Assembly: GCF_020179605.1 (NCBI RefSeq)
Contig: NZ_JAINZO010000002.1
Location: 1,550,001 to 1,614,000 of the forward strand
DNA from: Geomonas agri
Lineage (GTDB): Bacteria; Desulfobacterota; Desulfuromonadia; Geobacterales; Geobacteraceae
DNA length: 64,000 nucleotides
Reading direction: 5' to 3'
Shown: positions 40,087 through 51,106 of the stretch, one piece after another
How the letters are laid out: every line of letters starts with the position of its first letter
Numbering within the stretch: position 1 is the first letter of the stretch
Notes under the pieces: generated by a model
Told to the model about the DNA's origin: nothing
The model's database searches: none
What the model saw: only the letters and a program-made list of their open reading frames with translations
Made by a program: the position numbers and the translations under genes

Positions 40087-42149
40087 TGGCTAAGGATCTT
40101 TTCCTTGAGATAGGTTGCGAGGAGATTCCGGCCGGCTTCGTCCCCAAGGCGATGGCCGACATGGAAGCCCTCATGAAGCGTGAGCTGGAGACGGCCCGCA
40201 TCGAGTTCGCCGAGATCACCACCCTGGGTACCCCGCGCCGCCTGGTGCTGGCGGTGAAGGGTATCGCCGAGCGCCAGCCCGACGCGGAACTGACCGCCAT
40301 GGGGCCGGCCAAAAGCGCCGCCTACGATGCCGACGGCAACCCGACCAAGGCCGCCCAGGGCTTCGCCCGCGGCCAGGGCGTGGACGTCGCCGACCTGAAG
40401 GTCGTGATGACCCCCAAGGGCGAGTACCTCGCCGCGGTGAAGAGCGAGGTCGGCCGCGACACCGCCGAACTCCTCCCCGAGATGCTGCCGCGCCTGATCG
40501 GCAACATCCCCTTCAAGAAGTCCATGCGCTGGGCCGACTTCGACGTCCGCTTCGCCCGCCCCATCCACTGGATCGTGGCGCTCTACGGCGGCACCGTGGT
40601 TCCCTTCGCCTTCGGTAACATCGAAAGCGGCTCCGCCTCGCGCGGCCACCGCTTCATGGCCAACACCACCTTCCCGGTGCGCGACCTGGCCCACTACCTG
40701 GAGGAGTGCGAGCGCCACTTCGTGATCCCGGATCCCGAGAAGAGAAAGGCCATCATCCGCCAGGAGATCGACCGGGTGGCCCGCCAGGCCAAGGGGAACG
40801 TGCTCCCCGACGAGGCGCTCCTCGAGCAGGTCTCCTTCCTGGTGGAGTACCCCTCCGCGGTGCACGGCACCTTCTCCCCGGACTTCCTGGTGGTACCGCG
40901 CGAGGTGCTCATCACCTCCATGCGTGAGCACCAGCGCTACTTCTCGCTGGTCGACGACCAGGGCAAACTGCTCCCGGGTTTCATCACCATCAACAACACC
41001 CTGACCGAGGACCCGCAGGTGGTGGTGAAGGGGAACGAGCGCGTGCTCCGTGCCCGCCTCTCCGACGCCCGCTTCTTCTTCGACGAGGACCACAAGGTGA
41101 AGCTCGAGTCCCGCGTCGAGAGCCTGAAGAGTGTGGTCTACCAGGCGAAGCTCGGTACCTCCTACGAGAAGATGGAGCGCTTCCGCGAACTGGCCAAGGG
41201 ACTGGCACAGCGCCACAACCCGGCAGTCGCCGACAAGGCCGCCCGTGCCGCCACGCTGTGCAAGGCGGACCTCGTCTCCGGCATGGTGGGCGAGTTCCCC
41301 GAGGTCCAGGGGATCATGGGGCGCGAGTACGCCCTGCATGACGGCGAGGACGCGGCGGTCGCCAACGCCATCGCCGAGCACTACATGCCGACCCAGGCCG
41401 GTGGCGAACTCCCTGCTTCCGACATAGGCGCCTTCGTGTCGCTGGCGGACAAGACCGACACCATCTGCGGCTGCTTCAGCGTGGGGCTCATCCCCACCGG
41501 CTCCGCCGACCCCTACGCCCTGCGCCGCTCGGCCCTGGGCATCATCAACATCATCCTCGACAAGAAGTACCACGAGCCGCTCTCCGGGCTGATCAAGGCG
41601 TCCCTGGACCTCTTGGCCGGCAAGGCGACCCGCCCCGTGGAGCAGGTCTATCAGGACGTGCTCGACTTCTTCCGCGGCCGTTTCGTGAACCTGATGGCGG
41701 ACCGCTACCCGTCCGACGTTGTGGACGCCGTGGTCTCCGTTTCCTTCGACGACCTGGTCGAGGCGGCCGCCAAGATCCAGGCGCTCGCGGAGTTCAGGAA
41801 GCGTGACGACTTCGCAGCACTTGCCGGCGCTTTCAAGCGCGTCGGCAACATCGTCAAGGAAGGGGTGGACACGCCGGTAGCGGCAAGCCTGTTCCAGGAG
41901 CCGGCCGAAGGGGCACTCTACGAGGCGCAACAGCAGGTGAAGCAGAAGGTTGACGCGGCCCTTGCCGGCGCCGACTACCTTGCCGCCCTCACCGAGATCG
42001 CGACGCTCAAGCCTGCCGTCGACCAGTTCTTCGACAAGGTCATGGTCATGGCGGAAGATGAGAAGGTGCGCCAGAACCGCCTGGCGCTTTTGACCTCGAT
42101 CGCGCGCCTCTTCGGAAGCCTCGCCGACTTCGCGAGGTTGTCAGCATGA
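40086..42149 (+). CDS. glyS: Glycyl-tRNA synthetase beta subunit
   Basis: 687 residues. It begins DLFLEIGCEEIPAGFVPKAM and has TLGTPRRLVL, FKKSMRWADFDVRFARPIHW and EHQRYFSLVD, typical of GlyS. An HD-like middle domain and a C-terminal anticodon-binding DALR-like region follow (FRGRFVNLMADRYPSDVVDAV). The subunit binds tRNA and is required for aminoacylation. AAAGGAGGTCGCTA precedes the start, and translation is coupled to glyQ by a one-base overlap. A mini-ORF starts at its stop codon. Confidence 0.97.
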   Translation: MAKDLFLEIGCEEIPAGFVPKAMADMEALMKRELETARIEFAEITTLGTPRRLVLAVKGIAERQPDAELTAMGPAKSAAYDADGNPTKAAQGFARGQGVDVADLKVVMTPKGEYLAAVKSEVGRDTAELLPEMLPRLIGNIPFKKSMRWADFDVRFARPIHWIVALYGGTVVPFAFGNIESGSASRGHRFMANTTFPVRDLAHYLEECERHFVIPDPEKRKAIIRQEIDRVARQAKGNVLPDEALLEQVSFLVEYPSAVHGTFSPDFLVVPREVLITSMREHQRYFSLVDDQGKLLPGFITINNTLTEDPQVVVKGNERVLRARLSDARFFFDEDHKVKLESRVESLKSVVYQAKLGTSYEKMERFRELAKGLAQRHNPAVADKAARAATLCKADLVSGMVGEFPEVQGIMGREYALHDGEDAAVANAIAEHYMPTQAGGELPASDIGAFVSLADKTDTICGCFSVGLIPTGSADPYALRRSALGIINIILDKKYHEPLSGLIKASLDLLAGKATRPVEQVYQDVLDFFRGRFVNLMADRYPSDVVDAVVSVSFDDLVEAAAKIQALAEFRKRDDFAALAGAFKRVGNIVKEGVDTPVAASLFQEPAEGALYEAQQQVKQKVDAALAGADYLAALTEIATLKPAVDQFFDKVMVMAEDEKVRQNRLALLTSIARLFGSLADFARLSA

Positions 42150-42223
42150 AACGACTGCGACAGCTGAACCCGGGATGCAGCACCCTGGAACAGGCCGCCG
42201 CGGCGAAACCCAGCAAAATCTGA
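42146..42223 (+). CDS. Alanine-run mini-ORF (25 aa) after glyS, candidate leader peptide
   Basis: ATG at 42146 overlaps the glyS stop (ATGA), with GAGG eight bases upstream. The 25 codons encode KRLRQLNPGCSTLEQ followed by four Ala codons (GCC GCC GCG GCG), then KPSKI. An intrinsic terminator follows at 42233-42276, and then ppdK. The bases GCCGCCG of the Ala run can pair perfectly with CGGCGGC (42257-42263) in the terminator 3' arm. The arrangement parallels the leader before the aminotransferase at 18100-18165. It could instead be a short chance ORF. Confidence 0.35.
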   Translation: MKRLRQLNPGCSTLEQAAAAKPSKI

Positions 42224-42232
42224 CGCTCACGT

Positions 42233-42276
42233 AAACAGCCGACCGGGTGCAACTCCCGGCGGCTGTTTGCCTTTTT
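42233..42276 (+). terminator. Intrinsic terminator between glyS and ppdK
   Basis: A 9-bp outer stem AAACAGCCG/CGGCTGTTT (42233-42241, 42260-42268) and a 5-bp inner stem CCGGG/CCCGG (42243-42247, 42255-42259) are followed by GCCTTTTTC. Confidence 0.85.
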
Positions 42277-42334
42277 CGGTTTATGTGTATACTTTAAGCT
42301 CCAAATTTATTAACAACGTCTAAGGAGGGTGCAC

Positions 42335-45070
<2,736 letters not shown>

Positions 45071-45117
45071 TCCGGCAGGCGGCACGGCAGAGGCGTCGCA
45101 AGGCAGCCGGAGAAGCC

Positions 45118-45146
45118 TTGACACGCTTAATGTAAACGTGTAATAG
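45118..45146 (+). promoter_or_regulatory. Promoter of cold-shock gene
   Basis: TTGACA (45118-45123) and TAATAG (45141-45146), spacing 17. The predicted 5' UTR of about 80 bases contains a perfect 10-bp hairpin (45175-45184 with 45189-45198, GGGCGGCCGG). Long structured leaders are usual for csp mRNAs. Confidence 0.6.
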
Positions 45147-45232
45147 CGAATAACGCGTCTAACGACGCCAAGAGGGGCGGCCGGGACACCGGCCGCCCTG
45201 ATCAGACAACGAGCAGTACAGGAGAAAAAGCA

Positions 45233-45433
45233 ATGGCAAACGGTGTGGTGAAATGGTTCAACGACGCTAAGGGGTTTGGCTTCATCGAGCAGGAGAACGG
45301 CGCGGACGTCTTCGTGCACTTCTCCGCCATCCAGGGGGACGGCTTCAAGTCCCTGGCCGAGGGAGACTCGGTAAGCTTTGACGTGGTCCAGGGTGCCAAG
45401 GGCCCGCAGGCCGCCAACGTGGTCAAGAACTAA
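45233..45433 (+). CDS. Cold-shock domain protein (CspA family)
   Basis: 66 residues forming one cold-shock domain. RNP1 is KGFGFIEQE and RNP2 is DVFVHFSAI. It binds single-stranded RNA or DNA as a chaperone. AGGAGAAAAAGCA precedes the ATG. It has its own promoter and terminator, so it is monocistronic. Confidence 0.96.
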   Translation: MANGVVKWFNDAKGFGFIEQENGADVFVHFSAIQGDGFKSLAEGDSVSFDVVQGAKGPQAANVVKN

Positions 45434-45455
45434 CTTCCGTTCCGAGCCTTGATCC

Positions 45456-45482
45456 GGCCCCGAATCCGTTCGGGGCCTTTTT
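45456..45482 (+). terminator. Intrinsic terminator of cold-shock gene
   Basis: A 9-bp stem GGCCCCGAA/TTCGGGGCC (45456-45464, 45469-45477) with a TCCG loop followed by TTTTT. Confidence 0.92.
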
Positions 45483-45515
45483 AGTTCCGCCCCAAAAGGG
45501 CGACGGTGCCAGCGC

Positions 45516-45965
45516 ATGCGTATCAACGAAAAGTCGGATTCCCTCAGCATAGCCAAGAAGGAGAAGGGGACGGCTCCCAAGAGCGTCGCCGGTACCAGCG
45601 CACCCCTCTTTGCCGGCCGGCTCGCCGCCATCGCCAAGTCGAGCACCGAGTACGAAGGCGAGCTGCAGCGCTTAAAGGATGAGATCGACAAGGCGGGGGA
45701 CGTGCTGGAGCAGGAACCGACCATCGCCAACTTCAAGGTCTTCCGCGAGCTGATCGGCACCATGGCCAGGAAGGTCTCCGCCGAGGCCTACCGCATCGAG
45801 ATGCTGAGCGGCGGGGTAACCGGGCGCAGCCACGAGGTGATCTCCGTCATCGACAAGGAAGCCGATCTCCTCTACCACCTGGTGATGCGGGAGCAGAAAG
45901 ATCACATCCGCATCGTGGCCCAGATCATCAAGATCAAGGGGCTGGTGGTCGACTTCCTGCTCTAG
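45516..45965 (+). CDS. YaaR family (DUF327) protein
   Basis: 149 residues. A flexible N-terminus leads into a helical domain with FAGRLAAIAKSSTEYEGELQ, ELIGTMARKVSAEAYRIE and LVMREQKDHIRIVAQIIKIKGLVVDFLL, close to the YaaR/DUF327 pattern. In other bacteria these genes often lie in flagellar or signalling neighbourhoods; the function is unknown. The start ATG lacks a strong ribosome binding site. No flagellar genes lie within this window. Confidence 0.75.
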   Translation: MRINEKSDSLSIAKKEKGTAPKSVAGTSAPLFAGRLAAIAKSSTEYEGELQRLKDEIDKAGDVLEQEPTIANFKVFRELIGTMARKVSAEAYRIEMLSGGVTGRSHEVISVIDKEADLLYHLVMREQKDHIRIVAQIIKIKGLVVDFLL

Positions 45966-46156
45966 CTCCCTCCTGGTTGCTTCCCCCGTAGTACCAACCT
46001 CCCTCCTGTAGCCCGCCCCCTTCGCTTTTACCGATAACGTGCTTGAGATCACATCCAAAAAACCGATAAAGTAGTAGGGTTAACGGTGGCCGTTTCGCCA
46101 CCTCCTTGTTCCCCGCGCAGGTTCCCCTTTTCGATTGATTTGACAGGAGCACAACC

Positions 46157-46987
46157 ATGGCATCTTTCGTCAAGGCAGCATTTGTCGTCATGGCCGTCCT
46201 TGCCACGCTTGCTTCCCCCCCGAGTTCTTCCGCAGCGGAAACGATCAGGATCAACGGCACCGGGGCAGGCCTTGTGGTTGTTAAACCGCTGGCGGCAGCG
46301 TTTCAGAAGGAGAACCGCGGCATCGTCATCGAAATGGAGAAGAGCCTCGGGAGTTCCGCAGCGATCAAGGCGTTATCCCGCAACGCGCTGGATCTCGCCA
46401 TCTCCGGCCGGCCGCTGAAGCCTGCAGAAATCGCCGAGGGGCTGGTCCAGCAGCAGTGGGGACAGGCTCCTTTTGCAGTGCTCGCCAATCGCCACGTTCG
46501 GGCAAGCGGTGTGAACCTCCACGAACTGGCGGCGATGTATGCCGGTAGCAACGCCAAGTGGCCCGGCGGAGAGACGGTCCGGGTGGTGCTGCGCCCCAAC
46601 GAGGACGTCGACACCAAGCTGACCCGCGCCATGTCGCTGGAGATGGACCGGGGAGTCAGCGCCGCGCAGGCCCGGAAGGACATGCTGGTCGGCATCACGG
46701 ATAACGAGGGGTTCGAACTCGTCAAAAAGACGGAAGGGGCTGTGGCTGTCATGTCGCTGTCGCTGGCACTGTTCGAGCCCAACTCAGTCAACGTCCTGAA
46801 GTTGGACGGCGTGCAGCCCAGCGTCGCAACCCTCGCTTCGGGCAAATACCGTTTCGTCAAGGAGATGCAGTTGGTGACCCGGAAGGACGCCCCTGCAGCG
46901 GTTGCCAAGTTCATCAAGTTTTTGGAGTCCAAGAAAGGACGGGCACTTTCCGCTAAATACGGTCTGCTCGTCACCGGGGCGAAATGA
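46157..46987 (+). CDS. PstS-like periplasmic substrate-binding protein
   Basis: 276 residues with a signal peptide (MAVLATLASPPSSSAAETIRI). The fold follows the phosphate-binding PBP-like domain: an initial INGTGAGLVVVKPLAAAFQ strand, then SLGSSAAIKALSRNALDLAISGRPLK, and LVTRKDAPAAVAKFIKFLES near the end. No transporter permease or ATPase is adjacent. The TGA overlaps the start of the GGDEF-EAL gene by four bases, so it probably acts as a sensory subunit for that enzyme rather than for uptake. Confidence 0.82.
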   Translation: MASFVKAAFVVMAVLATLASPPSSSAAETIRINGTGAGLVVVKPLAAAFQKENRGIVIEMEKSLGSSAAIKALSRNALDLAISGRPLKPAEIAEGLVQQQWGQAPFAVLANRHVRASGVNLHELAAMYAGSNAKWPGGETVRVVLRPNEDVDTKLTRAMSLEMDRGVSAAQARKDMLVGITDNEGFELVKKTEGAVAVMSLSLALFEPNSVNVLKLDGVQPSVATLASGKYRFVKEMQLVTRKDAPAAVAKFIKFLESKKGRALSAKYGLLVTGAK

Positions 46988-49257
46988 TCAGACACAGTCA
47001 GTCCATACGCCGCAGCACTACCCTGACCGCGGGTATTCTCGCCACGGTGCTGACCGTGGTGCCAGCCGCGATCTACTTCGTGATGGCTTTCTCGCACATG
47101 ACGGGAGTCATCGAAACGGAGGGGGAGATCAACGCCCGCGTGGTGGGGGCGCTGGTGGTGGCGAACCCGAAGATGTGGGAGTTCGAGGAGCTGCGCCTGA
47201 AGGAGCTGTTGTCGCGCCGCTCCACGGACACCGCTGAAAAGCGGGTCCTGTACAACCTGAAGGGGCAGGTAATTGCCGAGAGTTTGGACAAGGTGTTGCC
47301 GCCGCTTCTTTCCCGATCTTTCCCCGTGCACGATGCCGGACACAGGGTGGCCAACCTGGTGGTGTCACGGTCGCTGGCCCCGACCCTCATGGTGACCGCG
47401 CTGCTCTTCTGCCTGGGGGCTCTCGCCGCGGGCTTTGCCTTTTTTCGGCTGCGTACTGTGCCACTGCGGGCCGTCGAGAGTGCCTATCGCAGCCTCAAAC
47501 AAAGTGAGGAGAAGTACCGCTCGGTGTACGAGTCCCTCAACGAGGGGCTGGCGCTATTCCGGAGCGTCCCCGTCAGCGACACCGAAACCGACCTGGTTCT
47601 GATGGACATCAACCCGGCCGCGGTCTCCGTCTTCGGTTTCGAACGGGACGACATTGGCAAGGGCATCCTGGACCTGCAAGGGGGGCTTTTCGCGCCGGTG
47701 CGGGAGGCGCTCCAGGGGACACCGGCCGAGGTGATCCTGGAACTGGCCCAGGAAGCTGCAGGGCGGGTCTTCATCGTGAACGCATTCCCCATGGGGGACG
47801 GGATGGTGGCGACCCTCCTGGAGGACGTCACCGAGAAGAAGCGCAGCGCAGAACAGCTGGAGAACCTTGCCTACTACGACAGCCTGACCGGGCTGTTGAA
47901 CCGGCGCATGCTGCTGGACCGGATGGAGCATACCATCGGCAGTGCCCAACGCGACGGGATCAAGATGGCGACGCTCTTCTTCGACCTGAATGGCTTCAAG
48001 CCGATCAACGATACCATGGGGCATGAAGCGGGAGACCAGATCCTCATCGAGGTGGCCCGGCGCCTGAAGAGTTCGGTGCGCAAGAAGGACACCCTGGCAA
48101 GGCTTGGTGGGGACGAATTCGTGGTGGTGGCGACCCTGGACACCGAGGACAACGCCAGTTGCATCGCTCAAAACCTGCTCAGGAAGCTCAACCCGGTTTA
48201 CGAGGTCGGCGGCCGCGAGGTCTACGTGGGGGCCAGCATCGGCATCTCGGTCTACCCCGGCGACGGCACCACGCCCGAGACACTGCTCAAGAACGCTGAC
48301 ATTGCCATGTACAACGCCAAGAAGCCGGGCGTCGAATTCTGCTTCTACAGCGCCCAGATGAACCAGAAGCTGCAAGAGCGGACGCGGCTCGAGTCGGACC
48401 TCTGGAGGGCGCTGGAGCGGGAGGAGTTCTTCCTGGAATACCAGCCCATCATGGATGCCCGCACCGGCAGGGTCGCCGCGGTGGAGGCGCTGGTGCGCTG
48501 GATGAGCCCGGAAAGAGGGCGGGTGATGCCGGATTCCTTCATCCCGCTCGCGGAGGCCACCGGCATCATCGTACCGCTGGGAGAGTGGGTGCTGAAGACC
48601 GCCTGCACCAAGCTGCGGCAGTGGCTCGATGCAGGGTGCCTGCCGATCAGGATGTCGGTCAACGTCTCGGGGTGTCACTTCATGCGCAGCGAGCTGTGCC
48701 GGATGGTTGAGGAGGCGGCGGAGCAAAGCGGCGTGGACCTCGCCCTGCTCGAGCTGGAACTCACCGAGACCTGCCTGATCAAGGACGTCGAGGAGACGGC
48801 TGCAAAGCTCTGGCACCTGAAGGGACTCAACGTTTCCATCGGCATCGATGATTTCGGCACCGGTTATTCGTCACTGCAGTACCTGAAGAACTTCCCTATC
48901 GACCACCTGAAGATCGACCGCGCCTTCATAAAGAATGTCTGCGACCTCCCCGACCAGCGCGCCATCGTGGACGCCATCATCGGCATCGCTAAGGCGATGG
49001 AACTGCACGTGATCGCCGAGGGGGTGGAGACCCTAGACCAGGCGGAGTACCTGGCGCACCGGGGATGCGACGAGTTGCAGGGGTACTATTATCACCGCCC
49101 GCTCTCCGAGGAGCGGCTGCTCGAGGTGCTGCGCGAGGAGCGGGAGCGGCTTCAGCTGGTACCCGATACTGCCGGGGTAGGCGAGGCGGGAGTAAGGGAG
49201 ACACACACGGGCGACGCGGCGGGCGACGGGGCGCCCGTGCCGGTGCAGCCGGTCTGA
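46984..49257 (+). CDS. Membrane GGDEF-EAL protein with PAS domain
   Basis: 757 residues. Two membrane helices (about 15-40 and 135-158) enclose a periplasmic loop of about 95 residues. A PAS domain (about 170-285) precedes a GGDEF domain with an intact GGDEF motif (LGGDEFVVVA, residues about 375-379). The EAL domain has VEALVRWMSP (about 501-503), the metal and catalytic region DDFGTGYSSLQYL, and KIDRAFIK. Both halves look catalytic, so it may make or degrade c-di-GMP depending on its signal. Its start overlaps the binding-protein gene, suggesting periplasmic ligand input. The C-terminus is low complexity. Confidence 0.93.
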   Translation: MIRHSQSIRRSTTLTAGILATVLTVVPAAIYFVMAFSHMTGVIETEGEINARVVGALVVANPKMWEFEELRLKELLSRRSTDTAEKRVLYNLKGQVIAESLDKVLPPLLSRSFPVHDAGHRVANLVVSRSLAPTLMVTALLFCLGALAAGFAFFRLRTVPLRAVESAYRSLKQSEEKYRSVYESLNEGLALFRSVPVSDTETDLVLMDINPAAVSVFGFERDDIGKGILDLQGGLFAPVREALQGTPAEVILELAQEAAGRVFIVNAFPMGDGMVATLLEDVTEKKRSAEQLENLAYYDSLTGLLNRRMLLDRMEHTIGSAQRDGIKMATLFFDLNGFKPINDTMGHEAGDQILIEVARRLKSSVRKKDTLARLGGDEFVVVATLDTEDNASCIAQNLLRKLNPVYEVGGREVYVGASIGISVYPGDGTTPETLLKNADIAMYNAKKPGVEFCFYSAQMNQKLQERTRLESDLWRALEREEFFLEYQPIMDARTGRVAAVEALVRWMSPERGRVMPDSFIPLAEATGIIVPLGEWVLKTACTKLRQWLDAGCLPIRMSVNVSGCHFMRSELCRMVEEAAEQSGVDLALLELELTETCLIKDVEETAAKLWHLKGLNVSIGIDDFGTGYSSLQYLKNFPIDHLKIDRAFIKNVCDLPDQRAIVDAIIGIAKAMELHVIAEGVETLDQAEYLAHRGCDELQGYYYHRPLSEERLLEVLREERERLQLVPDTAGVGEAGVRETHTGDAAGDGAPVPVQPV

Positions 49258-49279
49258 AACGGCCGGAGGGTAAACGGAA

Positions 49280-49310
49280 AAAGGGGGCTCGCTTGAGCCC
49301 CCTTTCTTTT
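49280..49310. terminator. Bidirectional intrinsic terminator
   Basis: An 11-bp stem AAAGGGGGCTC/GAGCCCCCTTT (49280-49290, 49295-49305) with a GCTT loop is followed by CTTTTT on the right. A-rich sequence on the left gives a tail for the leftward zinc-ribbon gene. Confidence 0.92.
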
Positions 49311-49453
49311 TAACTGCAGCCGCACCCTTTGGAGTTGTCTCCGCTCAGGGGCAGTTTCTTGCCACACTTCTGGCACCGCCAGAAGAGGCCACCTCAGCCG
49401 GGCATCAGGATCATGAGCCCCTGGCAATCGGGGCAGCTTTTCTCGTTGGCCAT
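49310..49453 (-). CDS. Small zinc-ribbon protein with in-frame UGA, candidate selenoprotein
   Basis: The minus-strand ATG at 49453 follows AAAGGAGGTTTGCAT, an ideal ribosome binding site. The ORF has 47 codons to TAA at 49310, with UGA as codon 20 (49394-49396). The protein starts MANEKSCPDCQGLMILMPG, then the UGA residue, then GGLFWRCQKCGKKLP and a Cys-rich tail GCGCS. Both sides of the UGA belong to one zinc ribbon (CPDC ... CQKC). Directly after the UGA the mRNA forms a perfect 8-bp stem (49367-49374 with 49378-49385) with the loop GGU, 17 bases from the UGA, fitting bacterial SECIS rules. The alternative is a nonsense mutation. Confidence 0.6.
49367..49396 (-). promoter_or_regulatory. UGA codon plus candidate bacterial SECIS hairpin
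   Basis: The UGA is at 49394-49396. CUUCUGGC pairs with GCCAGAAG around the loop GGU. A lower GCC/GGC helix may extend it. The guanines at the start of the loop are the feature recognised by SelB. Confidence 0.55.
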
Positions 49454-49484
49454 ATGCAAACCTCCTTTGTTGGGTAAAACCTCG

Positions 49485-50141
49485 CTAGCGGACCGATACG
49501 GCAATGCTCCCCACCCCGGCGATCTCGGCGACCACCCGGTCGCCGCTCGTGATCGGCCCGACCCCGGCGGGCGTGCCGGTCAGCACCAGGTCACCAGGCT
49601 CCAGCGTGAAGATGGAGGAGAGGTAGCTTAACAGTTCGGGGATGCGGTGGATCATGAGGTCCGTCCCGCCGTCCTGGCGCTTCTCGCCGTTCACCGTGAG
49701 CGTGATGCGCAGCTGGTGCGGGTCGGCCACCTGGGTTGCCGGGACGAACGGGGAGAGTGGGCAGGCGGTGTCGAACCCCTTGGCGATGTCCCAGGGGAGC
49801 CCCTTCTTCTTGAGCTCTGCCTGCACGTCTCTCAGGGTCAGATCGATGGCGACGCCGTAGCCAGCCAGGTAGGAGAGGGCGTCGGCGGCGGGAATGTCGC
49901 GTCCCTCCCTGCCGATCAGAAGCGCCAGCTCCGCCTCGTGGTGGCAATCGCTGGAGTAGGAGGGAATCACGATCTCCTCTCCCGCGCCGATCACGCTGGT
50001 GGCGGGCTTGGTGAAGATCACCGGGCGCTCCGGGGTCTCGTTGCCCAGCTCCTTGATGTGGTCGGCGTAGTTGCGCCCGATGCAGAGGATCTTGCCGATC
50101 CTTACCGGCTCCGCAGAGCCGAGCAATTGTGCCGTCTTCAT
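49485..50141 (-). CDS. Fumarylacetoacetate hydrolase (FAH) family protein
   Basis: 218 residues. KILCIGRNYADHIKELG, PVIFTKPATSVIGAGEEIVIP, CHHEAELALLIGREG and the final GDLVLTGTPAGVGPITSGD are the metal and substrate blocks of the FAH superfamily. Members are hydrolases or decarboxylases of acylpyruvates, oxaloacetate decarboxylases or fumarylpyruvate hydrolases; short single-domain types like this are often acylpyruvase or oxaloacetate tautomerase. The ATG at 50141 follows AGAGGAGAACC. It lies 11 bases after the radical SAM gene, on the same strand. Confidence 0.88.
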   Translation of the reverse strand: MKTAQLLGSAEPVRIGKILCIGRNYADHIKELGNETPERPVIFTKPATSVIGAGEEIVIPSYSSDCHHEAELALLIGREGRDIPAADALSYLAGYGVAIDLTLRDVQAELKKKGLPWDIAKGFDTACPLSPFVPATQVADPHQLRITLTVNGEKRQDGGTDLMIHRIPELLSYLSSIFTLEPGDLVLTGTPAGVGPITSGDRVVAEIAGVGSIAVSVR

Positions 50142-50152
50142 GGTTCTCCTCT

Positions 50153-51106
50153 TCAGGCCGCCCTGACCTCGCTGGCAAGCCGGCATCCCTGCCAACTGCC
50201 GCGCCTTCTCAGCTCGTTGATCACGGCGTACCACATCTGGTTGTTTTTCAGGTTCCAATTGGGGGCGACCCGGATGGCAAGGGGAGCAGAACCGTACAGT
50301 CGCTGTACGGTGACCCGTGCCGGGAGCTCCTCCAGGAAATCGCAGGCAGTGGCCACGTACTCGTCGATGCCGATCGGCTGCCAGCTCCCGTCCCGGTACA
50401 TCTCGGCGAGCAGCGTGTTCTCAACGGCGTGCAGCTGGTGCAGTTTCACGGAATTGACCGGGAGCGAGGCGATCAGGCGGGCGGTCTTCAGGAAGCCGCT
50501 CCTGGTCTCGCCGGGGAAACCGTAGATCAGGTGGGTGCAGATCTCGAGCCCCCGTCCGGAGAGCCGCTCAACCGCGTCAAGGTACTCGGCAAGGGTGTGG
50601 CCGCGGTTGATCCGGGTCAGGATGGCGTCGTCCATGGACTGCAGGCCGAGCTCCACGCAGACGTAGTGCTCGCGGGCCAGTTCGGTGAGCAGGTCGATGG
50701 CGGCGGGGGAGAGCGAGTCGGGGCGGGTGCCGACCGAGATCCCCAGCACGTCGGGGTGCGCGAGGGCTCGCCGGTACAGGTCGGCGAGCTTCTCCACCGG
50801 GCCGTAGGTGTTGGTGTACTTCTGGAAGTAGACGATGAACTTCTCGCTCCCCAGCCGTTCGCGGTGGTAGGTCATCCCCGCGGCCATTTGCTCCTCGACC
50901 GGGATCAGGGCCTGGGTCTCCTTGGGGGAAAAGGAACTGTTGTCGCAGTAGATGCACCCGCCGGTGCCGCGGCTACCGTCGCGGTTGGGGCAGGTGAAGC
51001 CGCCGTCGACGTTCACCTTGCTGACCCGGCAGCCGAAGCGGCGCCTGAGGTACGAGCCGTAGGAGTTGATGCGCAGTTCGCTATGGATCGGTTCGCCGAC
51101 GGTCAT
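50153..51106 (-). CDS. Radical SAM protein of the YhcC/TIGR01212 type
   Basis: 317 residues. The N-terminal GCRVSKVNVDGGFTCPNRDG and GGCIYCDNSSFSP give the family's cysteine motif, with the cluster cysteines in CPNRDG ... CIYC. FIVYFQKYTNTYGPVEKL and ISVGTRPDSLS are further landmarks. The enzyme is a radical SAM protein of unknown reaction in most genomes. Its start abuts the thiE stop, and it precedes the FAH gene in a leftward block. Confidence 0.88.
   Translation of the reverse strand: MTVGEPIHSELRINSYGSYLRRRFGCRVSKVNVDGGFTCPNRDGSRGTGGCIYCDNSSFSPKETQALIPVEEQMAAGMTYHRERLGSEKFIVYFQKYTNTYGPVEKLADLYRRALAHPDVLGISVGTRPDSLSPAAIDLLTELAREHYVCVELGLQSMDDAILTRINRGHTLAEYLDAVERLSGRGLEICTHLIYGFPGETRSGFLKTARLIASLPVNSVKLHQLHAVENTLLAEMYRDGSWQPIGIDEYVATACDFLEELPARVTVQRLYGSAPLAIRVAPNWNLKNNQMWYAVINELRRRGSWQGCRLASEVRAA

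Noticed and set aside
40083-41930. 615-codon minus-strand open frame across glyS
   Set aside because: Antisense shadow of glyS, with His/Val/Gly-rich composition and no ribosome binding site.
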